The translations under genes and the position numbers were made by a program. Of a stretch of 32,553 nt of DNA, positions 17,315 through 26,204 are shown piece after piece. Under the pieces are notes generated by a model that saw nothing but the letters and a program-made list of their open reading frames with translations, ran no database searches and had not been told where the DNA came from. The first letter of the stretch is position 1. Each line of letters starts with the position of its first letter. The stretch lies in contig SWDR01000028.1 of NCBI GenBank assembly GCA_005116815.1, forward strand, positions 52,657 to 85,209, in the 5' to 3' direction. This DNA is from Nitrospira sp. Lineage in GTDB: Bacteria > Nitrospirota > Nitrospiria > Nitrospirales > Nitrospiraceae.

Positions 17315-18873
17315 CGCGAGATTCCTTCAGTCGTCAGCGGCGTTCCACCGTCTGCCAGAAGTGGCGCGGCTTCTCCGGCAGAGAGTTGGGTCGTTGGTGC
17401 AACCTTCGTCCGGGACATGGAGGCGATCATACCGTTCACGCTTTGGTGCATCCGGCTCACGAGCGGATTCGGAAAGAGTCCGATCCAAAAAACCAACAGG
17501 GCCAGCGGCACCAGCGTGGCGAGCTCGCGCCGGTTGAGGTCCTTCAGCTTCGGGAGCTGGTGCGGGAGCGGGACGCCAAAGACGACTCGCTGAATCATCC
17601 AGAGGATATAGGCGGCGGCGAGGATGATGCCCAACGAGGCAAAGGCGGTGGCGACCTTGCTCCAGAGGAACGTGCCGACGAGCACGAGGAATTCTCCGAC
17701 AAAACTATTGGTGCCGGGGAGGCCGAGCGACGATAAGGCGAAAATCACCAACAGGGTGGCATATTGCGGCATCGGGGATGCCAGGCCGACATTGTCGGCG
17801 ATCAATCGGCTGTGGGTGCGCTCATAGATCATGCCGACGCAGAGGAACAGCGCGCCGGTTGTAATGCCATGGTTCACCATTTGGAGCACGGCTCCTTCGA
17901 TGCCCTGTTGGTTTAAGACAAAGATCCCGAGGGTCACGAACCCCATGTGGCTCACGCTCGAATAGGCGATCAGCTTCTTGAGATCCACCTGGGCCAGCGC
18001 CATATAGGCGCCATAGATGATGGCGACGATGGAGAGGGCGACCATCATGGGCGTGAAGGAACGGCTGGCGTCCGGCAGCATCGGCAAACTGAATCGCAGA
18101 AATCCATAGGTGCCCATTTTCAGCAGAATGCTGGCGAGGATGACGCTGCCGGCTGTCGGAGCTTCGACGTGGGCATCCGGGAGCCAGGTGTGAAAGGGGA
18201 ACATGGGGACTTTGACGGCGAAGGCGGCGAAGAAGGCCAGGAAGAGCCACATTTGCAGCGACGCCGGGTAGGTCCCTTGGCTCAACGCGAGGATGTCGAA
18301 GGTATGCCCTCCGTAAAAGTAGAGGGCGAAGATGGCGACCAATAACAGCACGCTTCCCGCAAGGGTGTAGAGAAAGAACTTGATGGCCGCATAGAGCCGA
18401 TTCGGTCCCCCCCAGACACCGATGAGGAGGTACATCGGAATCAACATGGCTTCCCAGAAGATATAGAACAAGACGAAGTCCAAGGCGACGAACACTCCGA
18501 CCATGGCAGTCTCCATGATCAGCAGCATGGCCATGAAGCCCTGCACTCTGGTCGTGATCGCCGTCCAGGAGGCCAGGACGCAGAGGGGCATAATCGCAAC
18601 GGTCATCAGGACCAGCGGGAGGCTGATTCCATCGAGGCCCAGGCTGTAGTAAATGGGAGGAGCGGTTATCCAGGCCACATGTTCGGTGAACTGCATCTGG
18701 CTCGCTTGCGGATCGAAGAGCCACCAGAGCGGGAGCGCGATACAGAGGTCTGCCAGGGTTGCAGCCAACGCAATCCAGCGAGCGGTCGATTCCGTCACGA
18801 CATACATCGCGGCGGCTCCCACAAGGGGGAGGACGAGGAGCAGTGAGAGCCAGGGAAATCCGCCGCTATGCAT
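17311..18873 (-). CDS. nuoM: NADH-quinone oxidoreductase subunit M
   Basis: The 520-residue membrane subunit is an antiporter-like proton channel of complex I. It shows FYIFWEAMLIPMYLLIGVWGG with the conserved channel Glu, a central GSVLLLVAIFALYFYGG region, PMFPFHTWLPDAHVEAPTAGS, and DLKKLIAYSSVSHMGF with the conserved Lys pair. The length is typical. It lies 6 bases after nuoL and overlaps nuoN by 4 bases. Only one nuoM is present here, unlike the 2M type of complex I described from some Nitrospira. Confidence 0.97.
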   Translation of the reverse strand: MHSGGFPWLSLLLVLPLVGAAAMYVVTESTARWIALAATLADLCIALPLWWLFDPQASQMQFTEHVAWITAPPIYYSLGLDGISLPLVLMTVAIMPLCVLASWTAITTRVQGFMAMLLIMETAMVGVFVALDFVLFYIFWEAMLIPMYLLIGVWGGPNRLYAAIKFFLYTLAGSVLLLVAIFALYFYGGHTFDILALSQGTYPASLQMWLFLAFFAAFAVKVPMFPFHTWLPDAHVEAPTAGSVILASILLKMGTYGFLRFSLPMLPDASRSFTPMMVALSIVAIIYGAYMALAQVDLKKLIAYSSVSHMGFVTLGIFVLNQQGIEGAVLQMVNHGITTGALFLCVGMIYERTHSRLIADNVGLASPMPQYATLLVIFALSSLGLPGTNSFVGEFLVLVGTFLWSKVATAFASLGIILAAAYILWMIQRVVFGVPLPHQLPKLKDLNRRELATLVPLALLVFWIGLFPNPLVSRMHQSVNGMIASMSRTKVAPTTQLSAGEAAPLLADGGTPLTTEGISR

Positions 18874-18879
18874 ACAACC

Positions 18880-20778
18880 TCAGAACATCAAAAAGACGGT
18901 CAGGATCACCACGACCCCGAGCGCCATACCGAGCGCGTAATGTTGTGTCTGTCCGCTTTGTGTGAGCCTCAAGATCCAGCCGCTCCAGGCGATCGCACGG
19001 GCCACACCATTCACCGCGCCATCGATCACGGCGACGTCGACACGCTTCCACAGTTCGGTGGCGGCGGAAAAGGTGGGGCGGACGATCGTCCGATCGTAGG
19101 CCTCATCGACATACCATTTGTTCAGCGATCCGCGATAGAGCGATTGCCACCGTCTGGCGAATTGATCGGGGAGTGCCGGGTTGAGGACGTAGACATAATA
19201 GGCGGCGGCGATCCCGAGTAAGCCCATACTCGTGGCCAGGACCATGATGGCGATGGCGGCTCCCCCCTCGTGCGCCGCGCCGCCAGTGCTGGTCTCAAAC
19301 ATCGGTCCAAGAAATTCAGGAATGCCGAGATACCCTGTGACGACGCTCAGTACGGCGAGGACGATGAGCGGCATGGTCATGGTGTGCGAGGGTTCATGGA
19401 TATGGCCTGCATGGTGAGGGTCGACATGCGAAGGGCCCCAAAATGTGACGAAGACCAGCCGGAAGCTGTAGAACGCCGTCATCAGGGCTGTCATGAGGCC
19501 GAGTACGGTCAGGAATTGACCGAGCGAGCCGCTCGACCAGGCCGAGACGAGTAGGGCGTCCTTGCTAAAGAAGCCCGATGTCAGGGGGAATCCAGCCAGC
19601 GCGAGTGAGCCCACCACGAAGGTCCAATAGGTGATTGGCAGCTTGTCTTTCAGCCCGCCCATGCGCCGCATGTCCTGCTCGTGATGCAGCGCGATAATGA
19701 CCGATCCGCACCCGAGAAAGAGGAGGGCTTTGAAGGCCCCGTGGGTCAGGAGATGGTACATGCCGGAGGCATAGGCGCCGAGACCGCAGGCCATGATCAT
19801 GTAGCCGAGTTGACTGACCGTCGAATAGGCCACGACGCGTTTGATGTCGGTCTGGGTCAAGGCGATCGTGGCACCGACCACCATGGTCAACCCGCCGGTG
19901 AGCGCCACGACAACCATGGCGGTGGGAGACAAGTTATAAAGTGGAGCCAAGCGCGCCACCATGAAGACACCGGCCGTGACCATCGTCGCGGCATGAATGA
20001 GGGCCGAGATGGGGGTGGGGCCTTCCATCGCATCCGGCAGCCAGACGTGGAGCGGCACTTGGGCGGATTTGCCGATTGCGCCGGTGAAGAGCAGGAGACA
20101 GATGAGTGTCAATACGGAGACGTCCCAGGTTCCACCAAATGGTCCGAGGACATTCATGACGTCACTCGCGGACTCGTGGGCGCGGGCAAATATTTCCGAA
20201 TAGTCGAGCGATCCGAAGCTGTACCAGACCAGGAGCAGGCCGAGCATGAAGCCGAAATCGCCGACGCGGTTGACGATGAAGGCCTTGGTGGCGGCGGCGC
20301 AGGCAGCCGGACGATCGTACCAATGGCCGATGAGCAGATAGGAGCAGAGCCCGACCGCTTCCCAGAAGATGAAGAGCTGCAGCAGGTTGTCCGCCATGAC
20401 CAACATCAACATCGAGAAGGTAAAGAGGGCAATGTAGCTGAAGAAGCGGGCATAGCCGGGATCTCGATCCATGTAGCCGATGGTATAGATGTGGACGAGG
20501 GAACTCACGGTTGTGACCAGGAGCAACATGACGGCGGTCAGCCGGTCGATGGAGAAGCCGATGTGAATGTCGAGCGCGCCAGAGGTCAGCCAGGTGTAGA
20601 GGGGGAAGCTTGTCTGATGTCCGCCTGCCACATCGAAGAAGACCAAGAGCGAGAGCAGCCACGATACGACGACAGCAGGGACGGCGACGAGATGAGCCTG
20701 GTCCTTGATCCAAGGTCCGAAGAGCCCGAGGATCAGGAACGACGCCAATGGGAGGAGCGGAATGAGTTCGTACGTCAT
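18880..20778 (-). CDS. nuoL: NADH-quinone oxidoreductase subunit L
   Basis: The 632-residue protein is the distal proton-pumping subunit of complex I, whose C-terminal lateral helix runs along the membrane arm. Visible signatures are FIFWEAVGLCSYLLIGHWY, FIVNRVGDFGFMLG, KSAQVPLHVWLPDAMEGPTP and DIKRVVAYSTVSQLGYM. The long C-terminal extension (about residue 480 on) includes YVDEAYD, common before the final helix. The length is typical. A 154-base gap holding a heptad inverted repeat separates it from nuoK, an unusually large gap in this operon. Confidence 0.97.
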   Translation of the reverse strand: MTYELIPLLPLASFLILGLFGPWIKDQAHLVAVPAVVVSWLLSLLVFFDVAGGHQTSFPLYTWLTSGALDIHIGFSIDRLTAVMLLLVTTVSSLVHIYTIGYMDRDPGYARFFSYIALFTFSMLMLVMADNLLQLFIFWEAVGLCSYLLIGHWYDRPAACAAATKAFIVNRVGDFGFMLGLLLVWYSFGSLDYSEIFARAHESASDVMNVLGPFGGTWDVSVLTLICLLLFTGAIGKSAQVPLHVWLPDAMEGPTPISALIHAATMVTAGVFMVARLAPLYNLSPTAMVVVALTGGLTMVVGATIALTQTDIKRVVAYSTVSQLGYMIMACGLGAYASGMYHLLTHGAFKALLFLGCGSVIIALHHEQDMRRMGGLKDKLPITYWTFVVGSLALAGFPLTSGFFSKDALLVSAWSSGSLGQFLTVLGLMTALMTAFYSFRLVFVTFWGPSHVDPHHAGHIHEPSHTMTMPLIVLAVLSVVTGYLGIPEFLGPMFETSTGGAAHEGGAAIAIMVLATSMGLLGIAAAYYVYVLNPALPDQFARRWQSLYRGSLNKWYVDEAYDRTIVRPTFSAATELWKRVDVAVIDGAVNGVARAIAWSGWILRLTQSGQTQHYALGMALGVVVILTVFLMF

Positions 20779-20782
20779 AAAG

Positions 20783-20918
20783 AGCTAATAGCCGATAGCT
20801 GATGGCTGATAGTAAACAGCTGCTGACGGAGAGGAAGGGAGCGATCGCGTGGCGTCGACTCGCTCCGAAGCGTTCGAACTCGTTCTCCTGCTATTCGCCA
20901 TGCGCGATACGCCATCAG
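20783..20918. repeat. Inverted array of degenerate 7-bp repeats in the nuoK-nuoL gap
   Basis: The left arm (20783-20824) contains units such as AGCTAAT, AGCCGAT, AGCTGAT, GGCTGAT and AGCTGCT in a strict 7-base rhythm. The right arm (20891-20918) reads, on the opposite strand, AGCTGAT, GGCGTAT, CGCGCAT, GGCGAAT. Compared across the arms about 21 of 30 positions match. The 66-base middle part has no repeat. Confidence 0.75.
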
Positions 20919-20932
20919 CTCTGTGATCCGCT

Positions 20933-21238
20933 TTACCATTTCAGCAACTGAAATTCGTCGATGTTGATCGTGGACTTGGCCCGATAGAGGGCGATGATAA
21001 TCGCCAACCCGACTGCCACTTCTGCCGCCGCGACTGTCAGGGCGAAGAACACGAAGACCTGCCCTCCCACATCGTGGAAGTACTGCGAAAAGGCCACGAA
21101 GTTAATGTTCGTCGCATTTAACATCAATTCGACCGACAACAAGATAATGATGATGTTCCGACGAAGGAGCACACCGATGACTCCGGTCAGAAATACGATA
21201 CCGCTCAGCACGAGATAGTAGGACAACGGGATCGTCAT
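20933..21238 (-). CDS. nuoK: NADH-quinone oxidoreductase subunit K
   Basis: The 101-residue protein has three membrane helices, as usual. The two conserved membrane glutamates needed for proton transfer are present at Glu37 ([10 protein letters not shown]) and Glu73 ([13 protein letters not shown]), matching E36 and E72 of E. coli NuoK. It lies in the E-channel region of complex I between NuoH and NuoN. The 77-base gap to nuoJ is filled by a heptad inverted repeat. Confidence 0.97.
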   Translation of the reverse strand: MTIPLSYYLVLSGIVFLTGVIGVLLRRNIIIILLSVELMLNATNINFVAFSQYFHDVGGQVFVFFALTVAAAEVAVGLAIIIALYRAKSTINIDEFQLLKW

Positions 21239-21247
21239 GCCACCCTC

Positions 21248-21333
21248 GTGATGAGTAATGAGTGATGGGTGATGGGTGTACTATTTAATGTGTCGAGTCG
21301 TTCTCGCATCACTGATCACCCTTCACTGTTCAC
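21248..21333. repeat. Inverted array of degenerate 7-bp repeats in the nuoJ-nuoK gap
   Basis: The left arm (21248-21282) has units GTGATGA, GTAATGA, GTGATGG, GTGATGG, GTGTACT. The right arm (21306-21333) reads on the minus strand GTGAACA, GTGAAGG, GTGATCA, GTGATGC. About 20 of 28 positions match across the arms. The right arm runs into nuoJ and encodes its last residues and stop. Confidence 0.8.
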
Positions 21334-21837
21334 CGCCTCTGGGTCTTTCTTGGCCAGAATGATGGCGCCGATCATCGCGACGAGCAAAATCAAGGACGCC
21401 ACCTCGAAGGGAAAGAGATAGGTGGAATAGAGCACGTCGCCAATCGCTTCGGTGTTTCCGGCTTCCCCGACTGCCGTTTCCCTGCCGGTCGCTACGGTCG
21501 GAGCCGTCCAGCCTTTCATGGCCGTGAGGATGACGGCTTCGATGAAGAGCGTCATCCCTACTGCGGCGGCCATGGGCCATTGCCGATGGTAGCGGTCATC
21601 CTGTCGCATATTCAGCAACATGACGACAAAGAGATAGAGGACCAATATCGCGCCGGCGTAGACGATAATTTGTACGGCGGCCAGGAATTCCGCGTGCAGT
21701 GTGACATAGAGTCCCGCCACGTGAAAAAACATGACGAGCAGCGCCATCGCACTGTAGATCGGATTGCGGACCGCGATCACGAGCACCGACGCGGCGGCGA
21801 TCACGAACGCAAAGTAGAAAAAGAATGCCTGTTCCAT
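21316..21837 (-). CDS. nuoJ: NADH-quinone oxidoreductase subunit J
   Basis: The 173-residue membrane subunit has about five helices, with the family pattern PIYSAMALLVMFFHVAGLYVTL and IIVYAGAILVLYLFVVMLLNM. In complex I the third helix contains the pi-bulge that gates proton transfer. The last codons (VNSEG and the stop) are made of 7-bp repeat units shared with the gap behind, so the natural end may have been remodelled. It lies 16 bases after nuoI. Confidence 0.96.
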   Translation of the reverse strand: MEQAFFFYFAFVIAAASVLVIAVRNPIYSAMALLVMFFHVAGLYVTLHAEFLAAVQIIVYAGAILVLYLFVVMLLNMRQDDRYHRQWPMAAAVGMTLFIEAVILTAMKGWTAPTVATGRETAVGEAGNTEAIGDVLYSTYLFPFEVASLILLVAMIGAIILAKKDPEAVNSEG

Positions 21838-21853
21838 CGATCTCTAGAGCCCC

Positions 21854-22393
21854 TTAGGTCGGCTTTTGCGGCAGGTGCTTGAACGCCACGTTGAAGAACG
21901 CCACATTCGGGTGTTGGAGTTCCAACTGTTTTTCGCGAACGGGAAACGACCGGTCGCCGATGGCGAGCAATTGCTGCTTATTCAGGTGCAGCTGCCGCTT
22001 GTCGTACACCGCCCATTCATATTCGCGTGTCATGCCGAGGGCATCTACCGGACAGGCATCGACGCACAGCCCGCAAAACAGGCAGCGGGTCATGTCCATG
22101 TAGTATTCTTTCGAGTAACGTTTCGTCGGCTCGCCCGGCACTTCGGCGCTGACCACGCGAATGACCCGCGAGGGGCAGGCGGCTTCACAGAGATCGCAGC
22201 CAACACATTTTTCCGTTCCGTCGTCGTATCGTAACAAGGCCAGCATGCCGCGGTAGTTGTCCGGCAACGTCCGTTTTTCATGCGGGTACTGCAGGGTGAT
22301 CGGTCGATAGTGGATCAAATGCGACATCGTCGCTTTCATGCCTACGAGGAGATCGTAGAAGGTGATGGTTTTGATCCAGGTCTTGAACGTCAT
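21854..22393 (-). CDS. nuoI: NADH-quinone oxidoreductase subunit I (two 4Fe-4S clusters)
   Basis: The 179-residue ferredoxin-like subunit carries clusters N6a and N6b. The first ligand set is Cys63, Cys66, Cys69 and Cys73 (CVGCDLCEAACP) and the second is Cys104, Cys107, Cys110 and Cys114 (CLFCGLCVDACP). An N-terminal amphipathic helix (residues 1-30) anchors it against NuoH. In complex I it passes electrons from NuoG toward NuoB. It lies 62 bases after nuoH. Confidence 0.97.
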   Translation of the reverse strand: MTFKTWIKTITFYDLLVGMKATMSHLIHYRPITLQYPHEKRTLPDNYRGMLALLRYDDGTEKCVGCDLCEAACPSRVIRVVSAEVPGEPTKRYSKEYYMDMTRCLFCGLCVDACPVDALGMTREYEWAVYDKRQLHLNKQQLLAIGDRSFPVREKQLELQHPNVAFFNVAFKHLPQKPT

Positions 22394-22455
22394 GTCTACA
22401 AGCTCTCAACGATCAGCAGTCCGTGTCCTCGAGATTCACATCCAGCGCGGTCGCG

Positions 22456-23547
22456 TCACCGCGGAAAGAAATAGGCGGTGATGGCGGTGACGACGATATT
22501 GGCCAGCGCGATCGGTAACATGACCTTCCAGCCGAATCGCATCAATTGATCGTAGCGCAGCCGGGGTAATGTGGCGCGCAACCAGAAAAAGAGGAAGAGG
22601 AACAGGTAGACCTTGAACGTGAACCAGGCGACGTTTTCCACCCAGGCCAACTGCTCGAGGCCGATATAGCCGAGGATCGTGCCGGGATAAGGGGCGTTCC
22701 AGCCGCCCAAGAACAACGAGGCGGCGACGCAAGACACGAGGACCATGTTGGCGTATTCGGCGATGAAGAAGAACGCGAAGCGCATGCCGCTATATTCCGT
22801 AAAGAATCCGGCCACGAGTTCGCTTTCCGCTTCCGGCAGATCGAAGGGGACACGATTGGTCTCGGCCACGGCAGAGATGACGAAGACCACAAAGGCAAAG
22901 ATTTGAGTATGGATCGGAAAGTATCCGTCCGGGCGCGCACCCCAGATGAACCAATGCCAGAAGCCGCCGGCTTGGGCTTCCGTGATCGTGACGAGGCTCA
23001 ACGACCCTGCCAACAGCAGCACCCCGATGATCGCGAGCCCGACGTTCAACTCGTAGCTGATGACCTGGGCCGCGGAGCGCAAGCCTCCCAGGAGTGAATA
23101 CTTGCTGTTGGAAGACCAGCCGCCCAGGATAATGCCGTAGGCGCCGATCGAGGTAAAGGCCAGGATGTACAAGATGCCGATGTTGATGTCGCTGATCACG
23201 AAGGGTTTGATCGTGATGCCAAAGACATCGACGGTCAGGGCCGGGCCGAAGGGAATGACCGCGAATCCGATCATGGCGGGGACCATGGCCAGGATCGGCG
23301 CCAGGGTGAACATCGCCTTGTTGGCGCCGGCCGGCACGATGTCTTCTTTGAAGAACAACTTCAGGCCGTCTGCGATCGGTTGGAGGATGCCATAGGGGCC
23401 GACCTCCATCGGGCCCATGCGATCCTGCATCCAGCCGAGCACTTTCCGCTCGGCCAGGGTCAGGATCATGACCGTCAACATCACGATGCCCATCACCGCC
23501 GCTATCTGGGCAAGCGAAACCGCAAGGCGCAGGCTTAGTTCAGTCAC
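22456..23547 (-). CDS. nuoH: NADH-quinone oxidoreductase subunit H
   Basis: The membrane subunit forms the quinone tunnel and meets NuoB and NuoD. Signatures seen are [67 protein letters not shown] and a C-terminal [16 protein letters not shown] chose GTG 23547 (363 residues) because GGAG stands about 8 bases before it; the frame can be extended to TTG 23568 (370 residues), which has no ribosome site. It lies 49 bases after nuoG. Confidence 0.96.
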   Translation of the reverse strand: MTELSLRLAVSLAQIAAVMGIVMLTVMILTLAERKVLGWMQDRMGPMEVGPYGILQPIADGLKLFFKEDIVPAGANKAMFTLAPILAMVPAMIGFAVIPFGPALTVDVFGITIKPFVISDINIGILYILAFTSIGAYGIILGGWSSNSKYSLLGGLRSAAQVISYELNVGLAIIGVLLLAGSLSLVTITEAQAGGFWHWFIWGARPDGYFPIHTQIFAFVVFVISAVAETNRVPFDLPEAESELVAGFFTEYSGMRFAFFFIAEYANMVLVSCVAASLFLGGWNAPYPGTILGYIGLEQLAWVENVAWFTFKVYLFLFLFFWLRATLPRLRYDQLMRFGWKVMLPIALANIVVTAITAYFFPR

Positions 23548-23596
23548 GACAGCACTCCCGGATGACAAGTGAAAATAACCATGGGTTCTCGTTTGC

Positions 23597-24571
23597 TCAC
23601 GTTGTTTTCATGACCGACACGGAGACCGTCCGATAGGATGGGACCTTCGTCTCCAGATCGATGACACAGTCGAAGAGTCGCAGGGCGTCCTGGGCAAAGT
23701 GATCGGGAAGCCAGGCCAATCCCTCTGGCACGCGATCGAGTACTTTCACCGTCGTGGTGAATTCACCCCGGCTGTTCGAGAGGCGCACGCGATTTCCCGT
23801 GTCGAGGGAGCATCGGGCCGCATCCACGGGATTCATCTGCAAAAACCCGCTCGGTTCGATCTGGAGGAGCCCCTTCGAACGGGTCGACAGCTTCCCTGAA
23901 TGGAACAGGCTCTGGACGAGCCCAAGCTGGACCGTTCCCTCCGGACGCAGGGTTCGCGCGGGCAGAGTATACCGAGACACAAGGTCCTGGCGATATCCCC
24001 CGCCGACATATCGGTCGACAGCGGCCGCATCCACTTTGGGAGGGATCGGCGTGGGGCTGAGCGATCCATATCCGGGAATGACGGTCCGGATCTCTTTGAG
24101 GATTTCCTTCGCATCGCCGTATTCCAATGGCACGCCAAGGAACACGGAGATGGCCGACAGGATTTCCCAGTCGGGACGGCTGTCCCCCACCGGATCGATC
24201 GCAGGCCGAACGGTCTGAATGTGTCCTTCGGTATTCGTGAAGGTTCCGGCTTTCTCCATAGCGGAAGCGGCGGGGAGCACCACATGGGCGAGCGCAGCCG
24301 TTTCTGTGAGGAAGAGTTCCTGGCAGACGAGGAGATCGAGTTTGCCTAAGGCTTCTTTGACTCTGGTCTGGGGAGGCAGGCTCCCGACGGGATTTTCTCC
24401 GATGACGAAGAGGCTCTTGATGATTCCGGCTTGCGCCCGGTCGATCATCTCGATGAGGGTGGCCCCTGCAGCCAGAGGGAGCTCCTCTTTCCAGGCACGC
24501 ACCATCTGTGCGCGCGCGTCCTGAGCGGTGAGGTCGAGTGCGCCAGGCAGCAGTTCCGCAACCGCGCCCAT
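23597..24571 (-). CDS. nuoG: NuoG C-terminal fragment (separate frame)
   Basis: This 324-residue frame continues NuoG after a -1 change of frame at about 24571. It covers the later part of the molybdopterin-oxidoreductase-like fold: [54 protein letters not shown], and a C-terminal beta domain of the MopB type. It begins with ATG 24571, and AAGGAG stands at 24585-24580, 8 bases before the ATG, so it could be translated on its own. Adding one base before the ATG would give one NuoG of about 868 residues, a normal length. The cause may be a sequencing error, a real mutation or a working split gene. Confidence 0.85.
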   Translation of the reverse strand: MGAVAELLPGALDLTAQDARAQMVRAWKEELPLAAGATLIEMIDRAQAGIIKSLFVIGENPVGSLPPQTRVKEALGKLDLLVCQELFLTETAALAHVVLPAASAMEKAGTFTNTEGHIQTVRPAIDPVGDSRPDWEILSAISVFLGVPLEYGDAKEILKEIRTVIPGYGSLSPTPIPPKVDAAAVDRYVGGGYRQDLVSRYTLPARTLRPEGTVQLGLVQSLFHSGKLSTRSKGLLQIEPSGFLQMNPVDAARCSLDTGNRVRLSNSRGEFTTTVKVLDRVPEGLAWLPDHFAQDALRLFDCVIDLETKVPSYRTVSVSVMKTT

Positions 24572-26202
24572 TTCAACTGCTCCTTGACGAGCAGGAGATC
24601 GAGAAGATTGAGGCAGATGCCATAGGCACCCTGGCTGCGCAGCAGAGTTTGGCCGGCCAGCACGACAACCCGCCGTCCCTTGGCGAGTGACGAGGCCATG
24701 CTCGCGAAGGATTCTCGCGACATCCCAGTGTTCAGGGCCAGATCGTCCCAGGATAGTTGTTGGACCGCTTGAGAGATGGACGAGACATAGTCCGATGCCC
24801 GTTGACGGAGCGCATTGTCGATATGGTTACCCTCGACCACCGCTTTCAACAGGCCCAAGACGGCTGTGCCGAACTGGGATGGGGCCACACACAGATGATG
24901 CTGCGACAGGTTGGTAATGTTGCTGATCGTGCCGATCGCCGGCTGGAGCGCCTCGATCGTCAATAGGGTCGCGTCGTGTTTCTTGACGGCTTCTTTGACT
25001 TGAAGGCCGGTGATCGGGTTGGCTTCCGTGATATTGGTGCCGACCAACAGCAGTACGTCTGCTTGTACGATGTCTTCGAAGGTGACGGTCCAGCGATGTG
25101 TGCCTTGGACCCGCCGCAGGGCCTGGGTTCCGTTGATATGGCCGTACCGGGCGCTGCTGTCGAGATTATTTGTTCCGATCGTGACGCGCATGAATTTCTG
25201 GAATAGATAGAGTTCTTCGTTGGTGCAGCGACCGGAAATCAGTCCGCCGAAGGCTTGGGCGCCATGCGCCAGCTTGATCCGTTTGGTCTGTTCGGCCACA
25301 TATTCCAAGGCCTCTTCCCAGGTGGTTTCGACCAGCGAACCGTTCCGTCTGATCAAGGGTTGGGTGATCCGGCTGGGATGGCTTGTGGCGTGGAATCCAA
25401 AAAACCCGCGGGCGCAGAGGTCGCCGTTGTTCCGGCCGGCCCCCTGGGCGCTATTCACTTCGATCAGTTCCTGACCCTTGGTTTGGACCGTGATCTGGCA
25501 GCCGTCTCCGCAAAATGAACAGACCGTATCGGCGCGTTTCAGCATCCAGGGACGATATTCATACATCGAGAGCCGGCTGGTAATGGCGCCGACTGGGCAA
25601 ATCTGCACGCAGCCGCCGCAGAACTCGCAGTCTAACGGGTGGGCGCCAAACGATTTGATCTCGGTCATCGTGCCTCGTCCGACCGGAGCGAGGGCTTTGA
25701 CATCCATGACTTCGTCGCAGTAGCGGACGCACCGTAGACATTGCACACAACGGTTCATCTGCGTTTCGATGAGGGGACTGAAGTATTCCTTCTGGAAGAT
25801 ACGCTTGGTTTCCGCAAACCGGCTGGTGGTCGCGGTGTATTGATGGGAGAAGTCTTGCAGGTCGCACTTGCCGCCCTGGTCGCAGACCGGGCAATCCAGT
25901 GGGTGATTGGCCAGGATGAATTCCAGCACCGACTTGTGGGCATCGTGGACGACCGTCGTCGCGGTTCGAACGGACATGCCCTCGGTGGCAATCGTGCTGC
26001 AGGAGGTCTGGAGCTTCGGCATCTTTTCGACTTCGACCAGGCACATGCGACAATTGGCATCCGGCTTGAGCTTCGGGTGGTAACAGAAGTGTGGAACCAT
26101 GACCCCAACACGACGAGCGGCTTCGATCACCAGGGTGCCCTTGGGCACCGAGATGGGAATGCCGTCGATCGTCAAGCGAACGGTGTCGGTCGTGGTAGCC
26201 AT
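24445..26202 (-). CDS. nuoG: NADH-quinone oxidoreductase subunit G, N-terminal part (frame changes near residue 543)
   Basis: The frame has 585 codons, of which about 543 are NuoG; the last ~42 are out-of-frame sequence. Ligands for all expected clusters are visible. The 2Fe-2S site (N1b) is Cys40, Cys51, Cys54 and Cys68. N5 is His100, Cys104, Cys107 and Cys113. Two Cys sets at 152/155/158/162 and 192/195/198/202 support N4. An extra C-x2-C-x3-C-x27-C (Cys228, Cys231, Cys235, Cys263) matches the N7 cluster known from E. coli and Thermus. The first third of the catalytically inactive molybdopterin-type domain follows. The protein passes electrons from NuoF to NuoI. It starts 3 bases from the nuoF stop. 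Confidence 0.93.
   Translation of the reverse strand: MATTTDTVRLTIDGIPISVPKGTLVIEAARRVGVMVPHFCYHPKLKPDANCRMCLVEVEKMPKLQTSCSTIATEGMSVRTATTVVHDAHKSVLEFILANHPLDCPVCDQGGKCDLQDFSHQYTATTSRFAETKRIFQKEYFSPLIETQMNRCVQCLRCVRYCDEVMDVKALAPVGRGTMTEIKSFGAHPLDCEFCGGCVQICPVGAITSRLSMYEYRPWMLKRADTVCSFCGDGCQITVQTKGQELIEVNSAQGAGRNNGDLCARGFFGFHATSHPSRITQPLIRRNGSLVETTWEEALEYVAEQTKRIKLAHGAQAFGGLISGRCTNEELYLFQKFMRVTIGTNNLDSSARYGHINGTQALRRVQGTHRWTVTFEDIVQADVLLLVGTNITEANPITGLQVKEAVKKHDATLLTIEALQPAIGTISNITNLSQHHLCVAPSQFGTAVLGLLKAVVEGNHIDNALRQRASDYVSSISQAVQQLSWDDLALNTGMSRESFASMASSLAKGRRVVVLAGQTLLRSQGAYGICLNLLDLLLVKEQLKWARLRNCCLAHSTSPLRTRAHRWCVPGKRSSLWLQGPPSSR
24580..24585 (-). promoter_or_regulatory. Shine-Dalgarno before the internal nuoG start
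   Basis: AAGGAG on the minus strand lies 8 bases before ATG 24571. It is inside the nuoG coding sequence (codons for VKEQ) and could start translation of the C-terminal fragment. It may equally be chance. Confidence 0.45.
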
Positions 26203-26204
26203 CG

